A stretch of 64,000 nt of DNA from Raffaelea ambrosiae (Eukaryota; Ascomycota; Sordariomycetes; Ophiostomatales; Ophiostomataceae). The translations under genes and the position numbers were made by a program. The stretch covers positions 1,303,213 to 1,367,212 of the forward strand of contig PCDI01000009.1 in NCBI GenBank assembly GCA_002778195.1, read 5' to 3'. The notes under the pieces were generated by a model that did no database searches, was not told where the DNA came from, and saw nothing but the letters and a program-made list of their open reading frames with translations. Positions 53,070 to 64,000 of this stretch are shown here, in pieces (the stretch's first letter is position 1; every line of letters starts with the position of its first letter).

Positions 53070-56000
53070 ATGTCTTCCAATAACACACCCGCCAGTTTTG
53101 CCTCTGCAGCAGCAGGCCAGTCTCGGGGGCCGCGGCACGGCGACGGGGTCGGTGACTGGTATGTCTTGAGAGCCCCAACCCCCCTTGCAGCTCGTCGCCG
53201 CGCCGGCTGTGATGGCAGTTTGTGGCGCGGCGATGATCGCCCGTGCTGGCACCGTCCGTGCAGGCCATTTGCTACTGCGATGCTGACCAACCCGAATCTA
53301 GGTCTCGACGAGAGGGCCGCTCTGCTAACGGGACCATGACCTTCCGCCGTCCTTCTGCCGTTCCGACAACCCAATCGCCGCAGCCCACGTCAGACGCCAC
53401 CTCGGCCAATCTGTCGGCCGTCGCCGAGTCCTTGGCTGCACAGCCGGCCCTACCCCTCGTTGACGGATCAATGCGATACACGCGCGACCAACTGTATGGC
53501 ATTTATCGAGCCACCTCGTCCCAGCCCATTGAGGTGTCAAATCTGTTCGTCGGTGGATGGGATCCTGCACATGTCAACGGAGCCGCGAGGGGCTGGGGCA
53601 AGAGTTCGGAGGGAACCGTCCCTCAGGACCCTACTGTATGCTGGGATGCCAATGGGCGTGTCCGTCCAATCGGCCTCGAAGACATGTCTGCCGAGGAGAA
53701 GGAGGTACGTGCGGTCACGCGCAGCGAGAACTCGCCAAAAGATGTGATTTCTGCTTTATTTTTTGTGATCATACGCCGAGTCTAACAGTGTTTTTTTTTT
53801 GTCATGTCGCACAGCTATTCGCCGATGTCAACTCGACTCTTAAACCCCAGCAACAGAAGGAGGGTGGCCAGGGAGGCGCTGTCAATGGCCGAAAGACCTC
53901 TGTTTCCCACGGTGCCGCCGGCTACAACGTGTCCTCCCCCATATCTGCCTCGCGACCTGCTACTCGGCGCAGAGAGACGTCTGATGGCAATGCTTACCCG
54001 AACACCCCTGGACTTGTCTCTCCCGCGGCCGCCCGACCCGTACGCGACGAATCCTCCTGGCTGGGACGAAAGTTCACAGACTCCAAGGATAATCAGCAGG
54101 TCGAGGAGCCGGAGGAGGAACCGAACCCAACCCCCGTGCGACCGTCCAACCTGAGCACCCTGGGTCGGAGCAACACGGCTGGCTCGGGATTGGGAGGCGC
54201 TTCTTCGCTCTGGACCAACACGGGCCAAGCTTCGGCTGCCGCCTCCGGTTCCACTATAGGCGCCTTCGGCAGCTTCGCCCTGCCTACAAGCATGGGAGAC
54301 AAGCGCTTTGGCAGCATGCGCGGCGAGAGCCGCCTTGCCCACCTCATGCCCAAACAAGACACTTCAGACACGGGTAACTCGAGCGCGAAGCCGGCCGGCC
54401 CTCCCGGCGGCAGTGCGGCAAACACGAAGGAGTCCTGGCGTTCGCGCCCGCGAACCGACACTGACCCTTTTTCTGACGATACCGGCGGCGTGGCTGGAAG
54501 CCAGCCAGCCACTGGTGGGCCCTTCGACACCCCCGTGAAGAACACCAGCGGCGACTTTGGCATGTCTAGCCTGAATGTTGGCGGTGGTCTGGGCGACGAC
54601 GGAGCCGGTAGCCCGGAGACAAATCCTTTTCGTAGCCCGCCCGGAGACCACGGCGACGACGACTACCACCAGGCTGCGGCTGCATCGGCCGGGCCGGACC
54701 GAGGGCTAGCCGGTATCGGCAGCGGCGGTTCTGACCATGCGGCCAATTTTGGTTCCATGCGCGGCTTCCCTGGAAGTGCCTTTGACGGCAGCGACCGAAG
54801 CCAGACATCCAGTGTCGGTGCGAAGGGCTTTCCAGGCCTAGGCAATATTGCGGGCTGGGGCAACACCCTGAACTCCAGCACCCCCGACCGCGACCGTGCT
54901 GTATTCTCTGGCGCTTTTGGAAATTCTCTCTTTAGCCCCGTCGGCGGCGATCTGCAGTCCCCGGGCTTCGGCAGCGTGCATGGCGTCTTTGGGCCGCCTT
55001 CGTCCGGTGGCGCCATTGGCGCCACCGGATCTCTCCGGGGCACGAGCAAGCTTGGTTCGCTTTTCCCAGCAAGCATGCAGGCCCAGATGCCTGGCGGCGC
55101 GGAACAGGAAGGCGACCTGAGTGACTCTATCCCCGACCTTCGCCAGAGCAACCCTCTTGGCGCTATTGGCCGCGAGGCCATTGGATCCCAAGGGCGCGAG
55201 CCCGACCTGGCTTCGCGGCCGGGCCGTGGGCTCTTTGACGAACTCATGGAGGCAAACCGCGGTGTCTTTTCTACCACCGAACAGCCTTCGGCGGCCGGCA
55301 TCCTTGGCTCTGCGCCGTCCCCGCTGGCGCAGGCGCCATTTGAGTCGACAGGACGCTCAAGCACCGACACGCCCCCCAACCCGCCACGAACCATGGTCAT
55401 GCCAGACCGGATGCGCTGGGTGTACCTGGACCCCCAGGGCCAGACGCAGGGCCCGTTCACCGGCCTCGAAATGAACGACTGGTACAAAGCCAACTTTTTC
55501 ACGGCTGATCTGCGCGTCAAGAAGGTTGAGGACATCGAGTTTGAGCCTTTGGGCCAACTGATTCGGCGCATCGGTAACTCCCGCGAGCCTTTCCTCGTTC
55601 CTCAGATGGGTGTTGCCCACGGGCAGCCGTCCCTGAGTGGCACCTTTGCCCACGGTGACCGTGGCACCGTCATCCCACCTCTGGTTGGAGCTTTTCCTAG
55701 TTATGGTAGAACCTTGACTGCCGAAGAGCAGAACAACCTGGAACGTCGGAAGCAGGAGGAGCAGTACATGCTTGCTCGGCAGCGTGAGATGATGGCCGTC
55801 CCGCAGCACCATCCTTTCCCTGCTGGTGCGCGCCCCCCCGCTGGTGTTCCGGGTGCCGTGTCGGCGAATGCGCCGGCTGCTGCCCTCCACCACCACTCCA
55901 GCGCCCACAGTCTGCAGAGCCAGCCCAGCTTTGGCAGCATGACGTCTCCGCTTGCCTCCGCACAAATTCCTCTTCCCGGTAATTTGGCCGCCTCCTCGGG

Positions 56001-57836
56001 TTTTTTTGATCACGCGGGCATGCCTCCGTCAACGGGCCAGGTTCCCGTCACGTCGAGCACCGAATTTCTGCGGGACGAATATAATCTGCAAGAGCGCCAG
56101 ATGCTCTCGAGTATCTACCCGCAAGCTCAACCATCGCACCTGACTGACCCGGCGGCGCGCAGTCATTTGCCTGCAGTTGATGAGCTCCAGAATGACCCCG
56201 AAGGGTTCAGTGAACGCCTCAAGGAGTTCAAGCAGCTACGCGACCAGCTGGAGGCCAGCGAAGGCATGGCTGTCGAAGCGCAAGCGTCTGCTGCTGGAGA
56301 CAATGCGAGACCTTCACAGCAGGCAGCCGCAGATTTTGTCGACGAAGATTCTCTCGAGTCGCAGCAACAGGACAACAAGAAAGCCGACGACGAAAACGAC
56401 CCTACCTCAGCCCTCTCTGGCCTTTCCTTGACCCAACAGGTCCAGCATACCCAGGCCGCTGCGGCAGCTGCGAAGCGGCGTGCTACGCAGATTTTGCAGG
56501 CTGAGGCTCAGCCAGAAGCCCAGTCGGAGAGCCTCCCTATGCCGTTCCCAGCCCCGCAAGGCCAGTCTGGGACTCCCCTTGCCGCACCTACTGCCCAGCG
56601 AAGTCGATCTACACTCCCCGACCAGTATTCCGGCAGTCGATCGCAGTCTGAGACCCCGGAAAGTGCCGCTGCTAGCTCTACAGCTCAGCCACCGCCCCTG
56701 GCACCCTGGGCTCGCGACGTTGCCTCGGAAAGCCACAAGGGCCCCAGCCTGAAAGAAATCCAAGAAGCGGAGGCAAAGAAGGCTGCCAAGGCAGAGGAGG
56801 CTGCTGCTGCCGTCCGCAGGGCCGCAGCAGAGCAGGAAGCTGCTCTTCAGCGCGAGCGTGAGAAGGCTTCTGCGGCTGCTGCGCCCGGATTGCCGACTTC
56901 ATCGACATGGGCCAACGGCTCTACCACTGCATCGGGTCCGTCCAGCCCTTGGTCGACACCCAGCGCTGCTAAAGCTACCATGGCTGCCTCGGTTGGAGGC
57001 AGCTCTGTGCATGGCGCTGCTGAGAAGAAGAAGACCCTGGCAGACATTCAGCGCGAGGAAGAGGCCAGAAAGCAAAAGAGCCGCGAGTCTGCCGCACAGT
57101 CTTCGGGCTCCAGCCACCCGGTGGGCAAGCGCTATGCCGAGCTGGCTAGCAAGGGTCAGGCGTCGGTCAGCCCCGTCCCATCTCCCGCTGCTGCTGCTCT
57201 TCCCAGCGCCAGTGGTTGGGCAACTGTTGGTGCGGGCGGCAAGGTGAAGGCGCCGGCTGGACCTTCTGCCGGTCGCTCTGTGAGCGCCGCAGTGCCTGCT
57301 GCGAAACCAGCCGCCTCCATTCCAACCGCTGCACGGGCTGTTTCTAAGCAGATGTCCAGCTCAGGTGGCAAGTCTGAAGCCGGAGGTGTTGCCATGGAGG
57401 AATTCAACAAATGGCTGCATCGCGAGCTTGGCCGCGGCATCACTGATGGCATCGATCGTGAGTACTTTCTGTTTCCTGCTTGTGAAATCAAAACAAATAA
57501 TGTATGTTACTAACACCTTTTCTCACAGTAAACGGCTTCGTTGACACACTACTGCAGCTGCCCCTGGACCAGACGATTATTTCAGAGGCCGTGTATGCCA
57601 ACTCCAAGACGATGGACGGTCGTCATTTCGCCGACGAGTTCATTCGGCGGAAGAAGCTGGCCGACAAGGGCGTGGTGGAAAAGCAGAGCGCTGCGTCTTC
57701 GGCTGGGGACAGCAAGGCTGGCGGGGGCTGGAGCGAGGTGGCCAAGAAGGGCGGCAGCAGTGGCAGTCATCAGAAGGAAGACAGCATGCCGGCTGGTTTC
57801 AAGGTTGTTCCCAGCCGCAAGAAGGGCAAGAAATAG
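53070..57836 (+). CDS. GYF-domain protein (Smy2/GIGYF-like)
   Basis: Exons 53070-53158, 53302-53704, 53815-57457 and 57529-57836 give 1480 residues. The GYF domain (about 695-750) reads RMRWVYLDPQGQTQGPFTGL, EMNDWYKANFFTADLRVKK, with the W-x-Y and QGPF-x-M-x2-W residues that bind proline-rich ligands. Near residue 88, RYTRDQLYGIYRA fits the YXXXXLφ element used by GIGYF proteins to bind 4E-type cap proteins. The next block (NLFVGGWDP, WGK) is typical of fungal GYF proteins. The rest is Ser/Gly/Ala/Gln-rich with a coiled coil around 1080-1130 (EAKKAAKAEEAAAAVRRAAA). Yeast Smy2/Syh1 act in mRNA decay and vesicle transport. Low-complexity sequence suggests granule-type assembly, which is inference. 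Confidence 0.9.
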
Positions 57837-58247
57837 TGATCTCGCCGTCGTTGCAGTCTTTCCCATTGCGTATGTCTATGAAAGCCCGTTGGGTGTAACA
57901 ACACCGTTTTAGTTGTAGTTTACTAGAAAGTGTACTCTTCTCCAAGAAATTGGCATCTGCCATTATTATTTTTACAGCGCTGCATGGTGTTAACTAGGCA
58001 TTTATTGTTGCTTCATGACATACCCTTTGACGTGCAAGTTTTACAACAGTTGGGCCCGAATTTTCTTTCTGCTTATATAATCACAGCAAAAAATTGTTCT
58101 AGCAGGCTCGAAAAAATAGCCTAACAAGTCCTCATCGACAAAGGTCGCGAACACAGTCCCACGACCTACGGAAATATCCCCGAGAACTCTGGGTTTTTTA
58201 TTTTGAATTTCGGGTCTGCAGCAGCGTGTCTCGAAAGACAGAGAGTC
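57837..58247. other. Intergenic between GYF and TPR genes
   Basis: The 411 bp contain the GYF 3' flank and the promoter of the TPR gene, AT-richer than flanking exons. No gene is seen. Confidence 0.45.
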
Positions 58248-61200
58248 ATGGCCCTCAAGGCACTCTTGGACGATGGGCAGTATGTGAAGGTCCTCTTACA
58301 TGAGGACTCACGGCCTGTTCTTCGTGCGTTTTTAGAGTCGACGCTTGAAAATTTTGGCACGCCAGAAGCAGAAAGTCCCAGCACGAAACAAGATGCGCCA
58401 GGCTCCCACGACGCCACCTCTGTATACGTGGGACTGGCTGCTCTAGCTGCGTTTCTTCAAGCAAACGTGACTGGTCCTGTGCTGGAGTCTGCACGGGCAG
58501 TCGACGGGCTATTCAAGCAAGGAGGACAGCTCTCTGCAGGGCTGCATGAGGCAGGGCCTTTGTCTTTCAGAAGGGCATGTCTTGCCTCTCTGGATACGGA
58601 CGGTGTCTCTGTCTACCCGTACATACCGCATGTCGAGCTGTTCTGCGCTGCCCAGTGGGTGTTCACGTCACACATCACGGGGGACAGCCTACCTAAAGAC
58701 CTGCGTCTTGGGACCGAGTTCAGCGAAATTGGCGAGGACACCGCAGACCCGGCAGAACATAGCCTTGCATGGTTGAGGCTGCGTATCCATGCTTGGCACT
58801 ACAAGCTTCTCACAGAGCCGAACCCAGGACCGGGCTCGGTGTTCAACAAGATGACCCAGTGGAGCGACTTGCCAACCTTGCAGGAACTCATCCACGAATG
58901 CCTTGACACGGGAGAACGACAGGTTCTGGACGGGGTTCCAGATACGGGAGGGAAGCCGTGGGATAGGAGAGCGAAGGTGCAGTTTCTAGTGGAAAAAGCA
59001 AACATATACTCTATGCTGGGCTTGGATGTGAAGGCCAAGGAAGCCCTGGAAGCGTCGGCGAGGATGTCGCATTTTGAATATGCCCTCTCTGGCGCACTGG
59101 GAAAGAGAACAAAGTTCCAGGACAAAAGCACCAGCCAGCTGATTATCCTGGCCAGGAGCGCTTCGGATTCGACCTCAGAGAAGGACCAGGGCGCTGCGAG
59201 CGACGGCGACGCTGCAATTCCCCAAGCACTGGCGCTCAACAACGACACTCTGCTGGAAGACGTCGACTTTTCCGAGGCTGCAAAGGTAGCGGGCGCTGCA
59301 AAAGACGCAAACGCGGGGAGCGCAGCCGACGAACTTCCCGCGGCCCTGAAAGAGCTGGCACCAGACAACCAGCCAGCGCTTGCGCCCCTGGACCAGATCA
59401 TCCTCCTGACCGCAGCCACGCTGAAAGACGCCTTTTCACCTGCGGACTCTCTCACACTGGAAGAGATCCTGCCATATGCGACACGCGTGCTCTCAGACAA
59501 GGCAACCAACTGGCAGATCTACTCCCAAGCTCTCATTGTGCGGTCACGCATCGAACTGCACCGAAGCCGCACCGTTGAACGTGGCGTTCTTCAGATGCAG
59601 GCAGTCGTGGACCAGGTGGTCGTCGATGTCGATGCGAGCGCTGAGGCTACGGCGGGCGATGCAAAAGACGAAAGCAGCAGCACGCCAACGAAAGAAGCCG
59701 ATGCTGCGGAGGAGGCGTCGGTGCCGACAATCAAGGTCACTGGTGCTGCCGAGGCTGCTGCCGAGGCCGGCCCTGTGCAGAGCAAGCCCTCATCTTTCCT
59801 CCCGGCAGCAAAGGGCGACGAACAAGCACCGCCCAAAACCCGCCTCCGGTATATCAACGCCCTCTCTACGCCGCCGCTCTGGCACCTCGAGTCTGAGCTA
59901 GCATTTGCCTGGGCCGGAGTTGGATCGCTGGTGTCGGCCCTCGAGATCTTCAAGCGGTTACGTCTCTGGGCCGAGGTTGCACTTTGCCTGGCAAGCAATG
60001 CCACCCTGGGCGACGAGGGCGGCAGGGGTGCCGGAGGCGAGGACCAAGCAAGGGCTCTGCTGCGATGGCAACTATTCTCGCCCTCTGAGGGAGCAAGCGA
60101 ACCCAAAGAGGTCGGGGGCCAGCCCGATGTGTCGTCTTTGCGAGCAGCCGACTTCGAGGGACCCGAGCGCAACCCCCCACCAGCCAACGCACCACGGTTG
60201 CTCTGCATTCTGGGAGACATCGAGCAGGAGCCGAAACATTACGATCGGGCTTGGGAGCTGTCGAGGCATCGGTATTCTCGGGCGCAGCGATCGCTGGGCG
60301 AGCACTACCTGCAGCAGCGGGACTGGGAGGCTGCTCGAGAGGCATACATCAAGGCGGTCTCTGCAAACCGCCTGAATTCCCAGCTGTGGAACCGCCTCGG
60401 CGACATCAACCTGCGGCTGGGCAACTTTGCGGATGCTGCCGAGGCATTCGGACGGGCCATTGCAGGCGCATCAGATGCCGTCGGGGGCGAGGATGCGAGG
60501 ACGTGGAGCAATCTGGGCAGTGCTCTGTACAGCCTGTACACCAAGACGATGAAGGAGAAGCGCGAGCAGCAAAAGCGGGCACAGGACGGTGACGAGTCTG
60601 GACAGGGCCAGACTGCACAAAAGAGCCGAGTCGACGCGGACGACGAAGGTGCAGCCGGGGACGACCTTGCTAAAAGGGCAGGCTCGCTGGATGCCACGTC
60701 GGCAGCAGACGCAAAGAGAGACCCTGCTGCACTTCTGTCTCAAGCGCTGGCCGCATTCAAGCGTGGTGCATCGATTGCGCACGACAACTGGCGCATCTGG
60801 GACAACGTGGTCACTCTTGCGTCACGGGCACGCCCGCCTGCAGTCAAGGACATGGTGCTGGGCCTGCACAACATCATCACCATACGGAACACCGAGGATG
60901 CCGTAGACTGTGATGTCGTCCGGGTGCTGCTCAACGAGGCGGTTCTTCTCCAGCCAAAGCCGGAAGGGGCAGCGCCTGCACGTGGGTCGCTGGAGAAGCT
61001 CGTCTGCGACCTCATCGAGAACGACATTGTGCCCTTGATCACAAAGCGGGACGACCTGTGGGAGGTTGTGACGCGGGAGCGCATCTGGCGCGGGGACACG
61101 GCCCGGGCTGTGGATGCTGCCGAGAAGGGCTGGAGAGCCGCTGTGGGCGGTGCCAGCACTGGCCTGCTGGGGTCCACGGTCGGCCGGACCGACGACGACG

Positions 61201-61433
61201 AGGCCAAGCGCAACTGGCTGGAGAATGCCGATGCCTGGGACAATGTCGTCTGCCGGACCGACGAGCTCGTGTCGATTCTGGAGAATTACGGCCCCGATGT
61301 GCCCAGCGTTGGCAGCAGATGGAAGATGAAGGCCCGGAGCGCCATCCGCAGCGTCATGGGCAAGGGCAAGGAGCGCTGGGAGGGCAGCACCGGGTGGACT
61401 ACGCTCGAGGGACTCGTGGAAAGCTTGAAATAG
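58248..61433 (+). CDS. TPR protein, TTC27/Emw1-like
   Basis: Single exon, 1061 residues from the first ATG (MALKALLDDG). The N-terminal half is helical (ALEASARMSHFEYALSGALG, LDQIILLTAATLKDAFSPAD, NWQIYSQALIVRSRIELHRS), a pattern I recall from TTC27/Emw1. Tetratricopeptide repeats lie at about 660-770: YSRAQRSLGEHYLQQRDWEA, AREAYIKAVSANRLNSQLWN, RLGDINLRLGNFADAAEAFG. An acidic Ala/Glu/Lys insertion at about 460-520 and another at about 775-820 are probably disordered. The C-terminus (WEVVTRERIWRGDTARAVDA) is conserved in style. Emw1 in yeast supports cell-wall integrity; human TTC27 is linked to assembly of large complexes. Exact function is unknown. Absence of introns over 3.2 kb is normal here. 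Confidence 0.82.
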   Translation: MALKALLDDGQYVKVLLHEDSRPVLRAFLESTLENFGTPEAESPSTKQDAPGSHDATSVYVGLAALAAFLQANVTGPVLESARAVDGLFKQGGQLSAGLHEAGPLSFRRACLASLDTDGVSVYPYIPHVELFCAAQWVFTSHITGDSLPKDLRLGTEFSEIGEDTADPAEHSLAWLRLRIHAWHYKLLTEPNPGPGSVFNKMTQWSDLPTLQELIHECLDTGERQVLDGVPDTGGKPWDRRAKVQFLVEKANIYSMLGLDVKAKEALEASARMSHFEYALSGALGKRTKFQDKSTSQLIILARSASDSTSEKDQGAASDGDAAIPQALALNNDTLLEDVDFSEAAKVAGAAKDANAGSAADELPAALKELAPDNQPALAPLDQIILLTAATLKDAFSPADSLTLEEILPYATRVLSDKATNWQIYSQALIVRSRIELHRSRTVERGVLQMQAVVDQVVVDVDASAEATAGDAKDESSSTPTKEADAAEEASVPTIKVTGAAEAAAEAGPVQSKPSSFLPAAKGDEQAPPKTRLRYINALSTPPLWHLESELAFAWAGVGSLVSALEIFKRLRLWAEVALCLASNATLGDEGGRGAGGEDQARALLRWQLFSPSEGASEPKEVGGQPDVSSLRAADFEGPERNPPPANAPRLLCILGDIEQEPKHYDRAWELSRHRYSRAQRSLGEHYLQQRDWEAAREAYIKAVSANRLNSQLWNRLGDINLRLGNFADAAEAFGRAIAGASDAVGGEDARTWSNLGSALYSLYTKTMKEKREQQKRAQDGDESGQGQTAQKSRVDADDEGAAGDDLAKRAGSLDATSAADAKRDPAALLSQALAAFKRGASIAHDNWRIWDNVVTLASRARPPAVKDMVLGLHNIITIRNTEDAVDCDVVRVLLNEAVLLQPKPEGAAPARGSLEKLVCDLIENDIVPLITKRDDLWEVVTRERIWRGDTARAVDAAEKGWRAAVGGASTGLLGSTVGRTDDDEAKRNWLENADAWDNVVCRTDELVSILENYGPDVPSVGSRWKMKARSAIRSVMGKGKERWEGSTGWTTLEGLVESLK

Positions 61434-64000
61434 ATGTCGTTACACCTGGATCATAAAAAACCGTCAATATATTCTTGGACAGCTTGGCGTGTTCTTTAAA
61501 AAAAAAGATAATCACAGACTGCCGTCTCAGATGACCATCTCAGATGACCGTCTCGGGTAAGGCAGCACAACAGTCGCCTTGGTCCGTAGCCCAACACTGA
61601 TCGATGCTCCATTCACATCTCCGCGCACCGTATCTGCCGCCCGCGGCCTGGCTGGAATCCCGGGAAGGATCCAAGTGAACGAGGGTGTGGGATAACCCCT
61701 GCAACAGCTAGTCAGTACGGCGACGAGGGTCAAAGAAAGGCCCTAGACCAACAGACAGACAAAGATGCACATCCCAACGCCATGGATACAGCAGCCAAAC
61801 CAAATCCTCTGTCCATTGGCTGATTCCCCCACAGCCCTCGAAGGTTCCATAGTGAGGTAGATGCCAATGTGCTCAACTACACCGCGCGAGCTCTTCGCCA
61901 GTCCAAGTCCCGGAGGGCAAAAAGGGCTCGGCTAGGAGAGGAAAATGCGTGGCTAGGGATGAGCGGAATGAACGCCGTTCAGTAATTCGCATTCTTCTTT
62001 ATTGGCGATTATTGCCATTCTTGCTATGCTTTGATTTTCCGTGCGCACCTGGAGCCTGAAGAGGCAAGAGCTGGCAAGGGAAGAACACATGCGCGTCTAT
62101 TGATGCATGGCAACCACGGAGTTCTATGGCGACTATGAATGCCCTGGGGCACTATGGACGCCATGGGGCGCCACGAGAGGCGATGGTGTTCCCGTCTTTG
62201 GGCAAGCTCGTCTGCTGCACATCGCTAGAAAGGCGTCTAAGCACGCAGATGCAGGGAGACGAGAGAGAAAGGTGCCTCCAGCATTCCTCGATGGAGAAGG
62301 CCGACAGCAGGCTACTTGCTCGTATAAGAGAGCTGGGCCGTGGCCCTTGGAGGGAGACCTAGGGGCCAGAGAGCAAAAAGCGCAAAAAAGAAAGCCAAGG
62401 GGTAGGCGTAGACCAAGCTCGTACTCGTAGTTGTGGGCGGTGTGTGCGTTTCTCGTAAGATACTAAGCAACAACTACTTCGTACTGCGATCGAACAGCGC
62501 ATCTTCGCTATTGTGTGTCTTGCATACGAGTACAGCGACCACTGACTCCGTCCTGGCTGCCGGGCCAGAGACCTCAACAGCCAGCTCCTGGGCACGCCAG
62601 GGAGGAAGAATCGAGATGAACGGCAGACTGGTGGCTCTTCTTGTCGTGGGCCCTGAATGGCTTCTTCTTATCGAACCCCGTTGGGTTTGCTCACATCAGC
62701 ACATCCTAGCCCCTTCCTTTTTTTTCCTTTTTTTTCTTTTTTTTTCTTTCTCTGTGCTTCCTCTTCCTTTTTCTCCTTTGTTTTCTTTTTCTCTGCCCCC
62801 CGACCCCCCTTCTCGCCCAGGCTTCGTGCCTCGTGTCTAAACCCACAAGCAGCTTAGACCATGCAGGCGAGACCCGGGCAGGAGACCAGCCAAGCCGTCC
62901 GGCCACAGCTGGAATATGCGTGCTTGTCTCCGCTTCGGTGTGTGTCCCAGCCAATCCCAGCCCCGGCTGCCGATCACACTGGCGGGCCGCGCTTTCGCCT
63001 GGGTGCTAAAGGCGCACAGTCCACTGCAGCATCATCTTGCTATCACGATGGTTTCCGGCTAGTACGCATCCCAAACGAGTATGACGACTGGCAGAGAAGA
63101 CATAGCTGCGTAGTAAGACAAAATGGGCAAACACGAGCGCAGTGCCAGTCTCCCCCGCAATGTAGAAAATCAGAGTGGAGGGCGCTCTGGATGGTTTGCG
63201 TGTGTGTATCCTACCATGTACCAATAGTGTGTACGAGTATGTGTGGCTAGAGCGGCCAGAGTGCTAGAATGCTCGAATGCCTTCGAGGCGTGCTCATCGC
63301 GACTAGCCAAATACAGATTAGTCAGCTGGCCTTGCATAGCGCACTGCTGCCCGTAGAGAGCTCTGGGAAGCAAGGAGGACAGCCAGATGCGGGGAAAGCC
63401 CGGAAATGAGCCACCCAGGCCGCTAAACGACAGAGGATCCTTGTGGGCCACAGCGCAGGGCAGCCGCCTGAGAGCAGCCGCAGTACGCTTAGGCATGCCT
63501 AAGCGAGCTTAAGCACGCCAACGCACGCCAACGCACGCCTGCGCATCTCACCGCCCAAGATACCTGGTAACAAATACGGTGTAATTACACCGTAGCTAGC
63601 ACACTGTAAGTACCAGCTACAGTACGTAATAAGCAATATACGCACACCCACAGCGCCTCACCACATCTGCCACGCCCATCATGTTCACCACGCCTCAACA
63701 CTGCTCAATGCACACCCCGTCCGGGCTCACCGCGGAGACGTCTGGGGCACGACGGACTGCTGCTGGGCTCCACGGTCTTGTCAAGGCTCTGATAGGAGCT
63801 TCCTCCAGCGCCTCTGAGAGGACCAGAGGCTGGCAGTCTCGCCGAGCGCCACCGACGACGAGGCGACACAGAAGACCCGTCTGGCCTCCTGGGCCCCCTT
63901 TTTTCTCGCCTGGCTTGTCCTTGCCTCCCCCTTCTCATGTTCCTTGCCTCATTCACCTCTCTCACCGTCTTGTCCGTCCCTCGCTTCTTCTCGTGCACCC
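61434..64000. other. Gene-free right end
   Basis: No protein I recognise is encoded in 2.57 kb on either strand. The longest frames (about 135 codons at 62433-62840) translate low-complexity DNA. A T-rich pyrimidine stretch at 62705-62800 and CT-rich DNA at 63890-64000 look like fungal leaders or promoters, so genes may start beyond the edge. A 10-bp repeat (ACGCCAACGC) lies near 63511-63540 and a 20-bp palindrome at 63575-63594. Confidence 0.5.
63575..63594. repeat. Perfect 20-bp palindrome
   Basis: TACGGTGTAATTACACCGTA is a perfect inverted repeat with no spacer, centred between 63584 and 63585. It may be a binding site for a dimeric regulator or chance. Confidence 0.7.

Noticed and set aside
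61527..61733. 68-codon minus-strand frame downstream of the TPR gene
   Set aside because: Considered as a last exon of an upstream gene, but no compatible exon or domain is found at higher coordinates.
62107..62840. Open frames of about 107-135 codons in the right end
   Set aside because: Translations are low-complexity or run through T/C tracts, with no motif, conserved splice sites or plausible start context.

Overview
The window is nuclear DNA of a filamentous ascomycete. The evidence is short spliceosomal introns (about 55-180 nt, mostly GTRNGT donors and YAG acceptors), GC-rich coding sequence, and typical fungal genes: an APSES-ankyrin cell-cycle factor, a LaeA-type methyltransferase, a GH18 chitinase with a fungal cellulose-binding module, and the CENP-L homologue Fta1. 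The AT-rich end with TGG-to-TAG stop codons in dead genes looks like repeat-induced point mutation (RIP), which fits Pezizomycotina and probably Sordariomycetes. I cannot fix the genus. Nothing prokaryotic (operon, Shine-Dalgarno site, CRISPR) is present.

Layout. 1-4.3 kb is an AT-rich, gene-dead block with a decayed Ty3/gypsy-type gag relic on the minus strand, short repeat arrays and a 139-bp inverted-repeat element (3022-3828). 4.1-5.8 kb is a wrecked NRPS gene with pieces of two adenylation domains; the change from AT-rich to GC-rich DNA falls inside it. 6.2-7.4 kb holds a small PARP-type ADP-ribosyltransferase. Conserved genes follow: RPB12, GPN1/Npa3, Cwf19, Ssf1, two intronless FAD oxidoreductases, a HIT hydrolase, an aldo/keto reductase, a small unknown protein that is probably mitochondrial, a LaeA-like methyltransferase, a secreted chitinase, Fta1, Met8, Pep7/Vac1, a Res/Mbp1-type APSES factor, a Cup1-like LYR protein, a GNAT acetyltransferase, a 5'-nucleotidase-like phosphoesterase, an SLC26/STAS sulfate-type transporter, a tandem trio of small related basic proteins (48.9-51.9 kb), a 1480-residue GYF-domain protein, and a TTC27/Emw1-like TPR protein. 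61.4-64 kb holds no gene I can support.

Genes are transcribed individually. Many serve core functions: transcription (RPB12, and GPN1 for polymerase assembly), splicing (Cwf19), ribosome assembly (Ssf1), kinetochore (Fta1), G1/S control (APSES factor), endosomal fusion (Pep7) and siroheme synthesis (Met8). The most novel-looking items are the tandem trio (48953-51851), the compact ADP-ribosyltransferase, three inferred GC-AG introns, and the decayed left end. Intron positions were inferred by eye from splice consensus, reading-frame closure and protein similarity. Every multi-exon model listed closes in phase.
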